DNA of 64,000 bases from a gamma proteobacterium HTCC2207 (lineage in GTDB: Bacteria; Pseudomonadota; Gammaproteobacteria; Pseudomonadales; Porticoccaceae). The position numbers were made by a program, and so were the translations under genes. Below the pieces are notes generated by a model. The model was not told the origin of the DNA. It did no database searches and saw nothing but the letters and a program-made list of their open reading frames with translations. Shown piece by piece: positions 18,228 to 27,242 of this stretch (positions are counted from its first letter, which is position 1; every line of letters begins with the position of its first letter). The stretch is taken from the NCBI GenBank assembly GCA_905182265.1, contig CAJJAO010000014.1:1-64000 (forward strand), read 5' to 3'.

Positions 18228-18455
18228 TTAACCGAACCAACTTAGGCCTAACAAAGCCAGCAGCGCAAGAACGCCTTTTTCTTTTATTTCGCCTTTTATC
18301 TTGCCTTCTTCCTCTTGCACTACGATCTCTAAGTCGTCGGCACTAAAATCGGCGGCGGTTCTGCCTGCTAGCAGGATACGAGTTTTGGCCCGGGCAATCG
18401 CTTTTTCCCGAAGCCTGCCTCTGTACTTCTGCAACCCAGATTTAATCATATCCAT
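18228..18455 (-). CDS. Small unknown protein with hydrophobic C-terminus
   Basis: 75 residues, not recognised. A basic N-terminus (GLQKYRGRLREKAIARAKTR) and an acidic centre (DDLEIVVQEEEGKIKGEI) lead to a short hydrophobic tail (GVLALLALLGLSWFG) that could insert in a membrane. Its stop codon is immediately followed by the ATG of the membrane gene downstream. It lies 95 nt after the glutamate dehydrogenase gene on the same strand. Confidence 0.65.
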   Translation of the reverse strand: MDMIKSGLQKYRGRLREKAIARAKTRILLAGRTAADFSADDLEIVVQEEEGKIKGEIKEKGVLALLALLGLSWFG

Positions 18456-18505
18456 AAATACCCAAACTCTCCTTTAAGTACCAACTCTAAATGCCTCTAG
18501 ACTGG

Positions 18506-18547
18506 CCCAAGTCCAAGTCCAAGTCCAAGTCCAAGGCCAAGCCCAAA
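18506..18547. repeat. Seven-copy 6-bp tandem repeat
   Basis: Seven hexamers of the form YCCAAG (CCCAAG, four TCCAAG, GCCAAG, CCCAAA) lie 3 nt past the glutamate dehydrogenase stop codon. Confidence 0.9.
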
Positions 18548-18550
18548 GCC

Positions 18551-21500
18551 CTAGGACTGCTCTGCTTCCACCGAAGCCTGCACTAGATCTAGCAGCTCTC
18601 TTAGAGCCACAGAAATCATGGCAAAGTCAGGCGCTGCGCCACGACGCAAATCTCGCACCATTGACTGCCAGCGGTTAATCAGCGGCTGTTGCTGCACCTG
18701 CCAATCCTCAAACGAAGATTGCACATCATTGCCGTCGCCACAAGCGTTTAACAAACAGGCCGTTAGACGGCGGCGCTGGCCTTCCAAGTCGTCCACATAG
18801 GACTCCCGGGCAAGATCTTGCCAACGGTTATCTGGCTGCAGGTCTACTATTTTGGACATAAACCAATCCAGGGATAAATACTCCCCCAGAGTGAAGTAAA
18901 GTTGCGCCGTCTGTTCTATGGGTTTCTTTTGCTTAATGGCAGTATCTACAATGCCTAGGCTAAGGAAGATACTGTCGGAAGCCGCCAGCCTAGCCCCCAA
19001 CTCTGGCTCAACCTGCTGGTCTATCAATGCCGCCTTTTCTGCATCCCAAAGTCCAACCCACTCGGCTTGGTCGCGCTTTGGCATATGGTCAATAACCGCC
19101 TGCATGGGCTCGGCGAATTGCTCAATAATCAGGCTACAGTCTAAATTAAGTCGTCTATTGCGCAGGAACCAACGAGTTGTGCGGCGCACCAATCGAATCA
19201 GCATATGCAGCAGGTCCAGCTGCACAGTGGCGGCCAGTTCTGTGTCGTTCTCAATGTTTTCCCACAGCTTATCGATGCCCAATACATTGATTACCATGGT
19301 ATAGGCACGAACCACTTCGCCGGCCGATGCACCTGTCGACTCCATCTGTCTAAAGAAGAAGCTAAAGCCCATACGGTCAACTAGGTCATTGGCCAGCTGT
19401 GTGGCAATAATTTCATTGCGCAGCTGATGCTCTGCCACAGCTTCGCCATAACGCTCAATGAGCTCTGAGGGGAAACCATTGTGCAAGGATTTTGCCAACC
19501 AGGGTTCCGAGAGTAAGTCCGCACCGAGCAACACTTCTTTAAGCATTACCTTGGAATAGCACACCAGCACCGCAATCTCTGGCCTTGTCCACACAGGCTG
19601 GTGGCGATTAATACGCTCAGTCAGCTGGTCGTCTGTGGGCAAAAACTCAAGTTCACGGTCCAGTCTGCCGGCCTCTTCAAGCCACAGCATAAAACGCTGA
19701 TACTCGGCGTGCTGCTGATCACTGCGATGCATGGCCAAGCTGATGGCCTGGGTCTGGCGGGCATTATTATGCAGCACCAACTCACCGACGCTGTCAGTCA
19801 TAGAGGCGAGGAATACATTGCGCTCTTCCATACCCAGCTGCCCAGCCATAACCTGTTTGTTGAGTAAAATCTTAATATTTACTTCATGGTCTGAACAGTC
19901 CACGCCACCGGCGTTATCAATAAAGTCGGTATTGCACAGCCCGCCCCTAAGGCAGAATTCTATGCGCCCACGCTGGGTCATACCTAAGTTGCCACCTTCG
20001 CCAACCACAAGGCAGCGCAGTTCTTTACCATTAACCCGCAAGCCATCATTAGCGCGGTCACCCACCTCGGCATTATTCTCCGAGGACGCTTTAACATAGG
20101 TGCCAATACCTCCATTCCAAATCAGGTCGACCTGAGACTTGAGTAAGGCAGTCATGAGCTCTGTAGGGCTAACTTCATCTTTGCTTATATCGAATCTCGC
20201 CTTGATCTGTGGCGTCAGTTTTAACGACTTGGCCGAACGGGAATACACTGCCCCGCCAGTAGATATTAATGATTTATCGAAGTCATCCCAGGTCGTTCTC
20301 GGCGTCTCGAACAGGCGCTTACGCTCTTTAAAGGTAGCCGCAGAATCTGGATTGGGATCGACAAAAATATGTAGATGGTTAAAGGCAGCGACCAGTTGAA
20401 TGTGCTCGGATAACAGCATGCCATTGCCAAATACGTCACCGCCCATGTCGCCAACACCGACCACCGTGAAGTCTTGCTTTTGGATGTCCATACCGATTTC
20501 ACGGAAATGGCGCTGCACAGCAACCCAAGCTCCGCGAGCGGTAATACCCATACCTTTGTGGTCATAACCATTGCCGCCACCAGAAGCGAACGCATCACCG
20601 AGCCAGAAATTATTGGCTTCAGAAATTTCATTGGCAATATCTGAGAACGTGGCCGTTCCTTTGTCGGCAGCTACTACTAAGTAGGGGTCGTCACCGTCTC
20701 TGCGCACAACATCTTGGGGCGGCACTACTTCGCCCTCGATCAGGTTGTCACTAATATCTAGAAGAGCCTGTATATAGAGCATATAACTCGCTATACCCTC
20801 CTGTAACCAGGCCTCTCGACCGGCAGCCATAGACGCCTGCTTGGCAACAAACCCGCCTTTGGCACCAGTAGGCACAATCACCGCATTTTTGACTTGCTGA
20901 GCCTTCACCAGGCCCAATACCTCTGTACGGTAATCTTCTAGCCGGTCTGACCAACGCAGGCCGCCACGAGCGACTTTGCCGCCGCGCAGATGCACACCCT
21001 CGACTCTGGGTGAATAGACAAATATCTCAAATGCGGGTCTGGGTTTGGGTACTAGGGAGATTCTCTGGGAGTCTAATTTGACCGAGATATAGGACTTATG
21101 AGTTCCATCGGCAAAGGTCTGGAAGAAGTTAGTTCTTAGAGTAGCCTCAATAACCTCAAGGTAACCGCGAATCACGTTATCTTCACTAATGTTGTCGACC
21201 TTATCTAGGGCGACAATAACGTTGTTAACTAGGCCGGCTGAGCGCTCGGAGCGATTGTCACCAGCGTATCTTGGGTCAAAGTAGCTTTTAAACAGTGCCA
21301 CCAGGTTGCGGGTGATATCCAGATAGCGAGACAGTGTATCGGCTATAAAGTCTTGGCTATAGGAGATACCCAGCTGCTTGAGGTAGCGGGCATACAGGCG
21401 CAACATTGCCACTGCACGCCAATCCAATCGAGCACCAATCACCAGCCGGTTAAAGCTGTCGTTCTCTGCATCACCCATCCACACTGTGTTCAATGCTTCT

Positions 21501-23479
21501 TTAAAGCTGCTCTGCACCGCCGACACGTCGACGTTTACGTCCAGTGAAAACAGCAGGTTAAATTCCTGCATCCAGACATGCTGCTCGCCTTCGGGCTGAA
21601 TTTTGTAAGGGTGTTCCATCACCACACGAAAACCCAGGTTTTCTAGCATGGGAATCATGTCCGACAGTTCGAGTGGTGCTTCGCGGTGAAATAGCACTAG
21701 CTGCAGGTCATTGTTTTCTGCAGCATCCTGGTGCCTCAGCTCAATGGCTAACTGACCGGAATCTTCCATGCGATCGAACAAGTCGATATGAGCCAGCGCA
21801 TCTCTGGGCCCATAAAGTTCTCGGTAGGCCGAGGGAAAGGCTGTCTTAAAGCGTCGCGCAAGGGCTAAGCCCTGTGCTTCTCCCTCTCCAGCAGCTTTAT
21901 TACCTTCTTCTAAGGCAGCTTCAGCAAAGCTATCAGCCCAGCCCCTTGTTACCTGCTTAACCAGCTCTTCAAGCTGCTTGCTATTGATGCCGATATGTTT
22001 CTTGTTTCTCACCTGATACACAAGGTAGATACGAACCAGCACAGACTCCGGTAAAAACTGCGTGCTGTACTCGTTTTCCACTGAATCAAGCTGCTCGCCA
22101 ATCACTTGCTGAATTTTCTCCCGTGCACTGGTGCTGAAGTGCTCACGGGGTATATAGACGATACAGCTGACAAATTTATCGAAGGGGTCTGGGTGAATAA
22201 ACACCCGGGTAGCCCGGCGCTCATAGATTTGCCAAATACCAATAGCGGTTTCAGCTAGGGCTTCGCGGCCTACATGGAATAACTCATCTCGGGGATGAAA
22301 GTCCAGAATCGCCATCAACGCCTTGCCGTCATGGCTGTTGGGACTAAAGCCGGAATGCTCCATGACCCAATTAATTTTCTTGCGTAGCAGCGGAATTCGC
22401 CGCGGGCTATAAGAGTAGAACTGCGAGGTATAGAGGCCAAGAAAGCGCACCTCACCTATGGGCTGCCCTTGCTCATTAAAACGCTTCACTACTATGTAGT
22501 CAGAATAGACGTCACGGTGGACTCGAGATCTGTCTGAGGACTTGGTGACCGCCAACAGATCATCGCTTTGATACAGGGCACTAACACCAGAGCTAAGTTC
22601 TTCCATTAACTCCTGACGAGCATCGCGACCGTATTTACGGAATAGTCCACAGCGACTCTCCGGAATCTCACAGAGATACTGTTTACCATCATCAAGTTTG
22701 AGGTCAAATTCAACACAGCCGGTAAAGGTAAAGTAACCGTTGTAGATCCAGCGCAGAAATTCTAGAGACTCCTCTAAATCCTCTGACTTAGGCGCGTTTT
22801 CTTGCAGCTCAGTAATCAGGCTGTCGACTCTCTGGCGCATGGGGTCAAAGCCATTGACCACCACTTCGACATCATCGAGCACTGCCATTAGCTCCAGATA
22901 CAGGTCAGGCAGCTCAGCCTCGGAATGACGGTCGACTTCGATGCTTATCAGCGCCTCACGTTGGGCGCCATCGGCGTAATCCTTGTGGGTGCTTTCAATA
23001 AGCCCTTGCTCACTGCGAACCGCCCAAACTGGGTTGCTCTGCAATGTGTAGATGTTGAGGCCACGGCGGTTCAGTACTATGCGCAGTGAATCTACCAAAA
23101 ACGGCATATCACGCTGATTGATATAGATACTGGTGTAGCGGCTAGACCAGCCGTCAGATTCTTGATCTGGGTTAAAAACCCGTACCGCTGCATGACAGCT
23201 GTCGGTGGTTTTTGTCGATTCTGTCGATTCGGCGGGCTCAGCCGACCCTAGCGACCCAGCAGACCCAGCCGCACTGGCACTAAAATTAAGTAGCCCCCAG
23301 AGACTAAAGAATATATCTTCTGGTGGGCGATTTAAGTAATCAGCATCTGGGTAAAAATGCATGGCACTGACAAGAAACTGCTCGAATTGCCCGGCCTGTA
23401 ATTTGGTGAGTTGTTTCTTGGCGATACTGTTCAACGACGTAATAAGCTGTGCGCGCTGATCTTTATTTTTTGCATCCAT
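18551..23479 (-). CDS. gdhB: NAD-specific glutamate dehydrogenase, large type
   Basis: 1642 residues, in the usual range for the ~180 kDa class of NAD-glutamate dehydrogenase found in Pseudomonas. It deaminates glutamate to 2-oxoglutarate and ammonia. The catalytic part lies in the C-terminal half: GGLRWSDRLEDYRTEVLGL, PTGAKGGFV with the substrate Lys, and GDMGGDVFGNGMLLS for the dinucleotide. The long N-terminal half has the ACT-like regulatory repeats of the family. A Ser/Ala/Gly/Thr-rich run at about residues 72-100 looks like a repeat expansion. It stands alone, divergent from the MoxR operon. Confidence 0.95.
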   Translation of the reverse strand: MDAKNKDQRAQLITSLNSIAKKQLTKLQAGQFEQFLVSAMHFYPDADYLNRPPEDIFFSLWGLLNFSASAAGSAGSLGSAEPAESTESTKTTDSCHAAVRVFNPDQESDGWSSRYTSIYINQRDMPFLVDSLRIVLNRRGLNIYTLQSNPVWAVRSEQGLIESTHKDYADGAQREALISIEVDRHSEAELPDLYLELMAVLDDVEVVVNGFDPMRQRVDSLITELQENAPKSEDLEESLEFLRWIYNGYFTFTGCVEFDLKLDDGKQYLCEIPESRCGLFRKYGRDARQELMEELSSGVSALYQSDDLLAVTKSSDRSRVHRDVYSDYIVVKRFNEQGQPIGEVRFLGLYTSQFYSYSPRRIPLLRKKINWVMEHSGFSPNSHDGKALMAILDFHPRDELFHVGREALAETAIGIWQIYERRATRVFIHPDPFDKFVSCIVYIPREHFSTSAREKIQQVIGEQLDSVENEYSTQFLPESVLVRIYLVYQVRNKKHIGINSKQLEELVKQVTRGWADSFAEAALEEGNKAAGEGEAQGLALARRFKTAFPSAYRELYGPRDALAHIDLFDRMEDSGQLAIELRHQDAAENNDLQLVLFHREAPLELSDMIPMLENLGFRVVMEHPYKIQPEGEQHVWMQEFNLLFSLDVNVDVSAVQSSFKEALNTVWMGDAENDSFNRLVIGARLDWRAVAMLRLYARYLKQLGISYSQDFIADTLSRYLDITRNLVALFKSYFDPRYAGDNRSERSAGLVNNVIVALDKVDNISEDNVIRGYLEVIEATLRTNFFQTFADGTHKSYISVKLDSQRISLVPKPRPAFEIFVYSPRVEGVHLRGGKVARGGLRWSDRLEDYRTEVLGLVKAQQVKNAVIVPTGAKGGFVAKQASMAAGREAWLQEGIASYMLYIQALLDISDNLIEGEVVPPQDVVRRDGDDPYLVVAADKGTATFSDIANEISEANNFWLGDAFASGGGNGYDHKGMGITARGAWVAVQRHFREIGMDIQKQDFTVVGVGDMGGDVFGNGMLLSEHIQLVAAFNHLHIFVDPNPDSAATFKERKRLFETPRTTWDDFDKSLISTGGAVYSRSAKSLKLTPQIKARFDISKDEVSPTELMTALLKSQVDLIWNGGIGTYVKASSENNAEVGDRANDGLRVNGKELRCLVVGEGGNLGMTQRGRIEFCLRGGLCNTDFIDNAGGVDCSDHEVNIKILLNKQVMAGQLGMEERNVFLASMTDSVGELVLHNNARQTQAISLAMHRSDQQHAEYQRFMLWLEEAGRLDRELEFLPTDDQLTERINRHQPVWTRPEIAVLVCYSKVMLKEVLLGADLLSEPWLAKSLHNGFPSELIERYGEAVAEHQLRNEIIATQLANDLVDRMGFSFFFRQMESTGASAGEVVRAYTMVINVLGIDKLWENIENDTELAATVQLDLLHMLIRLVRRTTRWFLRNRRLNLDCSLIIEQFAEPMQAVIDHMPKRDQAEWVGLWDAEKAALIDQQVEPELGARLAASDSIFLSLGIVDTAIKQKKPIEQTAQLYFTLGEYLSLDWFMSKIVDLQPDNRWQDLARESYVDDLEGQRRRLTACLLNACGDGNDVQSSFEDWQVQQQPLINRWQSMVRDLRRGAAPDFAMISVALRELLDLVQASVEAEQS

Positions 23480-23744
23480 GAGCGGGTTTTGAAACCTTTT
23501 TAAGTTTTGTAAGTCTGTAGCATGGTTTTAAATATTTCTTAAATCTAGGGTAACAAATAGCCCTTGGTTTTAGATACAAAAACCTTAATAATTTATGCCA
23601 TGATAAGTGGCATTATCACTGTCTAAATATAGGCCAAAAAGAGCCACTGAAACAATATTTGTGCGTTGCGCTGAGACCGATTAAAGTTTACGCCCACGCT
23701 ACCCCCTGAACCCACATTTTTTGAGGTTACCTTTGCACCAGAAT

Positions 23745-24710
23745 ATGAACCAGAATACGCTCCAGGACATCAATCAACTCAAGCACTGGCTGGCCAGCAA
23801 GATTGTCGGCCAGGAACATCTTGTCGAGCGCCTTATGGTTGCCTTATTAGCCGACGGCCACCTGCTTGTAGAGGGCGCTCCGGGTCTAGCCAAAACCAAG
23901 GCGATTAAAACCCTGTCCGAGGGCCTTGAAGCAGACTTCCATCGAGTCCAATTTACTCCAGATTTGCTGCCCGCCGATATTACCGGTAGCGACATTTACC
24001 GACCCCAAGAAGGCACCTTCGAGTTTCAGGCTGGCCCGCTATTTCACAACTTAGTGCTGGCCGATGAAATCAACCGTGCGCCAGCCAAAGTGCAGTCGGC
24101 CTTGCTAGAAGCCATGGCCGAGCGGCAGATCTCTGTGGGCAAAAACACCTATCAGCTGCCCGAGCTATTTTTGGTCATGGCGACTCAGAACCCTATCGAA
24201 CAAGAAGGAACCTACCCGCTGCCAGAAGCGCAGATGGACCGCTTTCTAATGCATATCATGGTCGACTATCCGGCTCCAGAGGCAGAGCGAGCCATTTTGG
24301 CCATCTCCCGTCAGGAGGCGCTAAAAGAAAAACAAGCTGGCATCGAGCTACTGACTCAGGAAACTTTGTTCGCGGCACGCAAGCAAGTCCTAGAAGTGCA
24401 TATGGCCGAGCCGGTCGAGGAATATTTAGTGCAGCTGATTCTTGCCACTCGAAAATCAGAGGCCTATGGCGGTGATCTTGCCCTATGGTTAGATTTTGGC
24501 GCCAGCCCCAGAGCCACCATTGCTCTAGATCGCTGCAGTCGCGCACTGGCATGGATGGAGGGTCGAGACTTTGTCACCCCAGACGATATTCGTGCCGTCG
24601 CCCATGACGTACTGCGCCATCGCTTGATTCTGAGCTTTGAAGCCGAAGCCTCGGGTATTACCGCCAATCAGGTTATAGATACATTATTAGCCACGGTGCC
24701 TTCAGCCTAA
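23745..24710 (+). CDS. MoxR-family AAA+ ATPase
   Basis: 321 residues from ATG 23745; an in-frame TTG at 23721 is possible but less likely. Walker A is GAPGLAKTK, Walker B LVLADEINRAPAK and sensor 1 MATQNPIEQEG, the classic MoxR pattern. MoxR proteins are chaperone-like ATPases that work with von Willebrand factor A (VWA) proteins on metal insertion, complex assembly or envelope stress tolerance. It is first in a six-gene operon with the DUF58 and Bat genes. Confidence 0.93.
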   Translation: MNQNTLQDINQLKHWLASKIVGQEHLVERLMVALLADGHLLVEGAPGLAKTKAIKTLSEGLEADFHRVQFTPDLLPADITGSDIYRPQEGTFEFQAGPLFHNLVLADEINRAPAKVQSALLEAMAERQISVGKNTYQLPELFLVMATQNPIEQEGTYPLPEAQMDRFLMHIMVDYPAPEAERAILAISRQEALKEKQAGIELLTQETLFAARKQVLEVHMAEPVEEYLVQLILATRKSEAYGGDLALWLDFGASPRATIALDRCSRALAWMEGRDFVTPDDIRAVAHDVLRHRLILSFEAEASGITANQVIDTLLATVPSA

Positions 24711-24723
24711 CGGCAGACTATTA

Positions 24724-25725
24724 ATGAATCAGACAGACGACAATCATCCAGCGATTGCTAGCCTTAGCGACATGGTCAAGCTGCGCCATGGCGCAAGCAA
24801 GCTGACCGGATTCCCTAAGATTCAAGCGCGGCAAATGTTGGCCGGAGGGCACAAATCCCGCTTTCGTGGCCGTGGTATGGACTTTGACCAGGTGCGTCTC
24901 TACCAACCCGGTGACGACGTGCGCAGTATCGACTGGCGAGTGACTGCCCGCACACAGATACCTCATACCAAGATATTTAGCGAAGAGCGCGAGCGCCCTA
25001 TTCTGGTCATTAGTGACCTGCGCAGCTCAATGTTCTTTGGCAGCCAGCGCCTTAAATCTGTGGTCGCCTGTGAAATATCTGCCGCCTTAGCCTGGGCTGG
25101 CCTGGCCGCCAATGACCGCGCCGGAGGCCTTATTTTTGGGGCCCAGCAGCAGACCGACGTCAAAGCTCGCCGCAGCCATCACGCAGTACTGCAGTTTATT
25201 CACGGCCTAAAAGAATTTAGCGGCGCCCTTTTAAAGCCCCAGCCCGATCGCTATAGCCTTGCTGAGTTACTCGAAGAATCTCGACGCTTTATTATGCCCG
25301 GCAGTACCGTTTTTATTGTCAGCGATTTTCATGATGTGAATGCCAGCTGTGAACGGCATCTATTTGAACTGGCTCGCCATGCCAATCTTAACTTCTGCCA
25401 TGTCTTCGACGACATTGAAACAGAACTACCACCGCCCTCTTTATACGCGGTCACCGACGGCCAACAACAAACCATGCTCGATACCAGTAGCCGAAAAGTA
25501 CGCCAGCGCTTTGTCGATGCCTTTGTTGAACGTGAGCAGCTTTTACGCAAACTTAGCGAACAGCTCTCAGCCGGTTTACTACCCTTTAACACCTCCGACA
25601 ATGTGATGTCTGTGCTAGCTCGCGCCTATGGTAAGCGTCGCAGTTCATCTAGAGGCCCTTCGCAAAAAGTAGTTTCGCAAAAAGCAGTTTCACAAAAAGC
25701 AGCTCCGCAGAATGGAGCCCGGTAA
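24724..25725 (+). CDS. DUF58 protein of the MoxR/Bat operon
   Basis: 333 residues. The DUF58 signature GRGMDFDQVRLYQPGDDVRSIDWR lies at about residues 49-72 (quoted across the motif in part: G-x-D-F...Y-x-P-G-D-D-x-R-x-I-D-W). The rest resembles a VWA-like fold with ISDLRSSMFFG. DUF58 proteins always accompany MoxR ATPases. The C-terminus ends in three degenerate five-residue repeats KVVSQ-KAVSQ-KAAPQ, coded by a 15-bp tandem repeat, which look like recent expansion. Start 13 nt after moxR. Confidence 0.9.
   Translation: MNQTDDNHPAIASLSDMVKLRHGASKLTGFPKIQARQMLAGGHKSRFRGRGMDFDQVRLYQPGDDVRSIDWRVTARTQIPHTKIFSEERERPILVISDLRSSMFFGSQRLKSVVACEISAALAWAGLAANDRAGGLIFGAQQQTDVKARRSHHAVLQFIHGLKEFSGALLKPQPDRYSLAELLEESRRFIMPGSTVFIVSDFHDVNASCERHLFELARHANLNFCHVFDDIETELPPPSLYAVTDGQQQTMLDTSSRKVRQRFVDAFVEREQLLRKLSEQLSAGLLPFNTSDNVMSVLARAYGKRRSSSRGPSQKVVSQKAVSQKAAPQNGAR
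25660..25704 (+). repeat. Three-copy 15-bp tandem repeat inside the DUF58 gene
   Basis: Three 15-bp units (TCGCAAAAAGTAGTT and two variants) keep the reading frame and code K-x-x-x-Q repeats at the C-terminus. Confidence 0.9.
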
Positions 25726-25728
25726 GCC

Positions 25729-26238
25729 ATGAACCCGAATGATCCACTGGCCGACCTGGCCGATATCCACCTACCCAATAGCATATCGGCATGGCCCCTT
25801 GCGCCCGGCTGGTGGGTATTGATCATTCTTGCCTGTGCCGGATTAGTCGCACTGTTTAAGCTCTGGTCCAAATGGCACGCCTCGAGACTCTATCGTCGTC
25901 AAGCGCTAGCGCAGCTTAATAGTATTGAGGCCAGTAACAATAAAATCAGTAGCAATAGCCAGCTAGTTGCCACCCTAGAGCTGCTTAAACAGACTGCCAA
26001 TACAGCCTACCCCGACCAACACTTTGGCAGCCTTGGTATCGCCGAATTCAAAGTCTTTTTACAAAAGAGCTGCTCAGAGGCTGCATTTGAAAAAGTCCCA
26101 GACAATCTTGAGGCCACGCTCTATTCCAAATCAGTCGAGTTTGACTCGTTAATGACTGAACACTTTATGGCCAGCGCCAAGACTTGGATCGCCAAACATG
26201 TTGCCGAGCACAAATTAGAGTATCAGGCTCCATGCTAA
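25729..26238 (+). CDS. DUF4381 membrane protein of the Bat operon
   Basis: 169 residues. The start DPLADLADIHLPNSISAWPL followed by a single membrane helix (GWWVLIILACAGLVALFKLW) is the DUF4381 pattern, a family that occurs between DUF58 and VWA genes in these operons. A helical cytoplasmic domain follows. Function unknown beyond being part of the system. Its TAA overlaps the ATG of the next gene (ATGCTAA), so translation is coupled. Confidence 0.88.
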   Translation: MNPNDPLADLADIHLPNSISAWPLAPGWWVLIILACAGLVALFKLWSKWHASRLYRRQALAQLNSIEASNNKISSNSQLVATLELLKQTANTAYPDQHFGSLGIAEFKVFLQKSCSEAAFEKVPDNLEATLYSKSVEFDSLMTEHFMASAKTWIAKHVAEHKLEYQAPC

Positions 26239-27242
26239 ATCTACTCTGGCCCTGGGCACTGGCACTGGCTCCCTTACCCTTTATCTATCGTTGGTGGCGC
26301 AGCCCAGCCGAAACTCATGTTCGTGCTCTACGTGCGCCACTGCTCGCCAGCGCCGCTGAAGGCCAAAGTGCATCTGGTACCGGTAGCCAATGGTTGAGCC
26401 GGCTCATACTATTACTACTTAGCCTCTGCTGGTTGGCTACAGTCGCGGCCCTGTCCCGGCCCCTGTGGATAGGCGAACCCGTTGCACTGCCCACCAATGG
26501 CCGCGACATTCTGCTGGCCGTCGATATCTCCGGCAGTATGGAACGGGACGACATGCAACTTAACGGCCGACAGGTCAATCGCCTAGTTGCCGTTAAATCT
26601 GTAGTGGGCGATTTTGTGATCGAGCGTCAAGGCGACCGGCTTGGCCTTATTCTCTTTGGCGAAAAAGCCTACCTACAAACCCCGCTCACCTTTGACCGCC
26701 TGACCATGCAATCTCTGTTAGAGGAAGCTCAGATTGGTTTCGCTGGTACTAATGGCACGGCCATTGGCGATGCAATTGGGCTCGCTGTCAAACGTCTGCA
26801 AGATCGCCCAGAGCACCATCGGGTTGTGATTCTATTGACCGACGGCGCTAATAATGCCGGTGAGCTTGAGCCCCTTAAAGCCGCCGACCTAGCCCAACGA
26901 GCTAATGTCAAAATCTACACCATTGGTATTGGCGCCGAGGTACAGGAAACCTGGGGCCTATTTGGCAAGCGCGTGACCAACCCCAGCGCCGACCTAGACG
27001 AAGCCACATTGACCAGCATTGCGCAAATGACCGGCGGGCAGTTTTTTCGTGCTCGAGACCCGGAAGAGTTAAAAGCCATTTACGCCGAACTCAATCGTTT
27101 AGAACCCCTAGAGCAGGACGCAGAAACCATTCGTCCCGTCGCCACATTGTTTCATTGGCCACTGGGAATTGCTCTCGCACTCAGCCTATTAATCGCGGTG
27201 CTGCGCTTGAACAGCACTAGAAAAGGAGGCACTAATGACTGA
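26232..27242 (+). CDS. BatA-like von Willebrand factor A membrane protein
   Basis: 336 residues from the ATG at 26232 that overlaps the preceding stop. Membrane helices at about residues 5-20 and 57-77 precede the VWA domain, and another near 312-330 follows. The MIDAS metal site is DISGSMERDD, with a later LLTDGANNAGE providing the Asp. BatA-type proteins interact with MoxR ATPases and are implicated in oxidative or envelope stress tolerance. The 3' end overlaps the next gene by 8 nt. Confidence 0.92.
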   Translation: MLNLLWPWALALAPLPFIYRWWRSPAETHVRALRAPLLASAAEGQSASGTGSQWLSRLILLLLSLCWLATVAALSRPLWIGEPVALPTNGRDILLAVDISGSMERDDMQLNGRQVNRLVAVKSVVGDFVIERQGDRLGLILFGEKAYLQTPLTFDRLTMQSLLEEAQIGFAGTNGTAIGDAIGLAVKRLQDRPEHHRVVILLTDGANNAGELEPLKAADLAQRANVKIYTIGIGAEVQETWGLFGKRVTNPSADLDEATLTSIAQMTGGQFFRARDPEELKAIYAELNRLEPLEQDAETIRPVATLFHWPLGIALALSLLIAVLRLNSTRKGGTND

